Shown: positions 13,245 to 13,438 of the stretch, piece by piece
Layout: each line of letters opens with the position of its first letter
Position numbering within the stretch: the first letter of the stretch is position 1
Assembly: GCA_900755995.1 (NCBI GenBank)
Contig: CAAEIM010000016.1
Coordinates: 1-13,438 of the forward strand
Reading direction: 5' to 3'
Length of the DNA stretch: 13,438 bases
DNA from: Clostridia bacterium
GTDB lineage: Bacteria; Bacillota; Clostridia; Oscillospirales; Acutalibacteraceae
The notes under the pieces: model-generated
The model's database searches: none
Told to the model about the DNA's origin: nothing
Seen by the model: the letters and a program-made list of their open reading frames with translations, nothing else
Translations under genes and position numbers: made by a program

Positions 13245-13438
13245 CGCTGATAATTGTCACAGGTTCAATGTTTGCCTTGTTCATAATAATTTCTACGGTG
13301 GGCAATTACTATTCCCTCAACCGTATAAAGAACAAAACAGTCGGACAAGGGCAATACGGCACGGCTCGTTGGGCAACTAAAAAAGAGATAAAAAGAACCT
13401 ACAAACACATAAATTTTCAGCCGAACAAGTGGAGAAAA
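13226..13438 (+). CDS. VirD4-like coupling protein, N-terminal part (CD1115-like)
   Basis: The first 71 codons of a gene cut by the window end. A membrane helix (about 4-26) is followed by NRIKNKTVGQGQYGTARWAT (32-51) and KKEI. This resembles the region after the anchor in VirD4/TraG-type coupling proteins of CTn4/Tn1549-like elements, as I recall it. These ATPases deliver the relaxase-DNA complex to the secretion channel; the nucleotide-binding motifs would lie beyond the window. AAGGAG (13210-13215) precedes ATG 13226, which lies inside the end of the DUF3991 gene, indicating coupling. Confidence 0.85.
   Translation, partial: MPSGIITLIIVTGSMFALFIIISTVGNYYSLNRIKNKTVGQGQYGTARWATKKEIKRTYKHINFQPNKWRK

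Noticed and set aside
1..13438. CRISPR arrays, tRNA or rRNA genes, insertion sequences, integrase or att sites
   Set aside because: No regularly spaced repeats, cloverleaf or transposase/recombinase motifs were seen; the direct repeats near 9555-9651 are too few and unevenly spaced.

Overview
The window is the transfer region of a Gram-positive conjugative element, either an integrative and conjugative element or a plasmid, from a low-to-mid GC Firmicute. An anaerobic gut Clostridium relative (Ruminococcus/Oscillospiraceae type) is the best guess. The grounds are strong AAGGAGGTGAT-type ribosome sites, extended -10 promoters of the TGnTATxxT type, and a set of proteins matching the CTn4/Tn1549-like (CD1110-CD1115) and TrsC/D/E-type systems. 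No integrase, excisionase, att site or rRNA/tRNA is present, so neither end of the element can be placed.

Layout. (1) 1-720: a terminator, then a lone SLOG (DUF1273/YpsA-like) gene with its own promoter, then a second terminator built on the same stem. (2) 768-5235: a tightly packed type IV secretion core of VirB6-like channel protein, PrgI-family protein, TrsD-like protein, class B sortase and VirB4 ATPase. (3) 5240-6048: an AT-rich cargo gene (HD phosphohydrolase) with its own promoter and terminator. (4) 6065-9307: a membrane-anchored NlpC/P60 hydrolase followed by four closely packed genes: a DUF6103-type small protein, an amidoligase, a gamma-glutamylcyclotransferase and an unknown 130-residue protein. 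(5) 9308-11490: a hairpin-rich non-coding stretch (candidate oriT), a ribbon-helix-helix accessory protein and a MobP relaxase (MobP3-like). (6) 11508-12192: a leftward cargo gene for a six-helix membrane protein. (7) 12333-13438: a DUF3991/toprim protein and the start of the VirD4-type coupling protein, cut by the window end.

How the parts fit. The relaxase and its RHH partner would nick the nearby oriT. VirD4 would hand the DNA to the VirB4/VirB6/PrgI/TrsD channel, and the NlpC/P60 enzyme would open the wall. The sortase overlaps TrsD and sits directly ahead of VirB4, so it is probably part of the machine rather than cargo. The amidoligase and cyclotransferase make and break amide or gamma-glutamyl bonds. 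They are the most intriguing module, because both proteins end in a similar acidic tail followed by Met-Ser-hydrophobic.

Three single-gene inserts (SLOG, HD, membrane protein) sit at module junctions, each with its own extended -10 promoter. Two of those promoters share an identical 14-base core. Two transfer genes (VirB6 and DUF3991/toprim) appear to start at ATT and ATA, judged from ribosome-site spacing. All functions are read from sequence pattern and remembered family features; no search was run.
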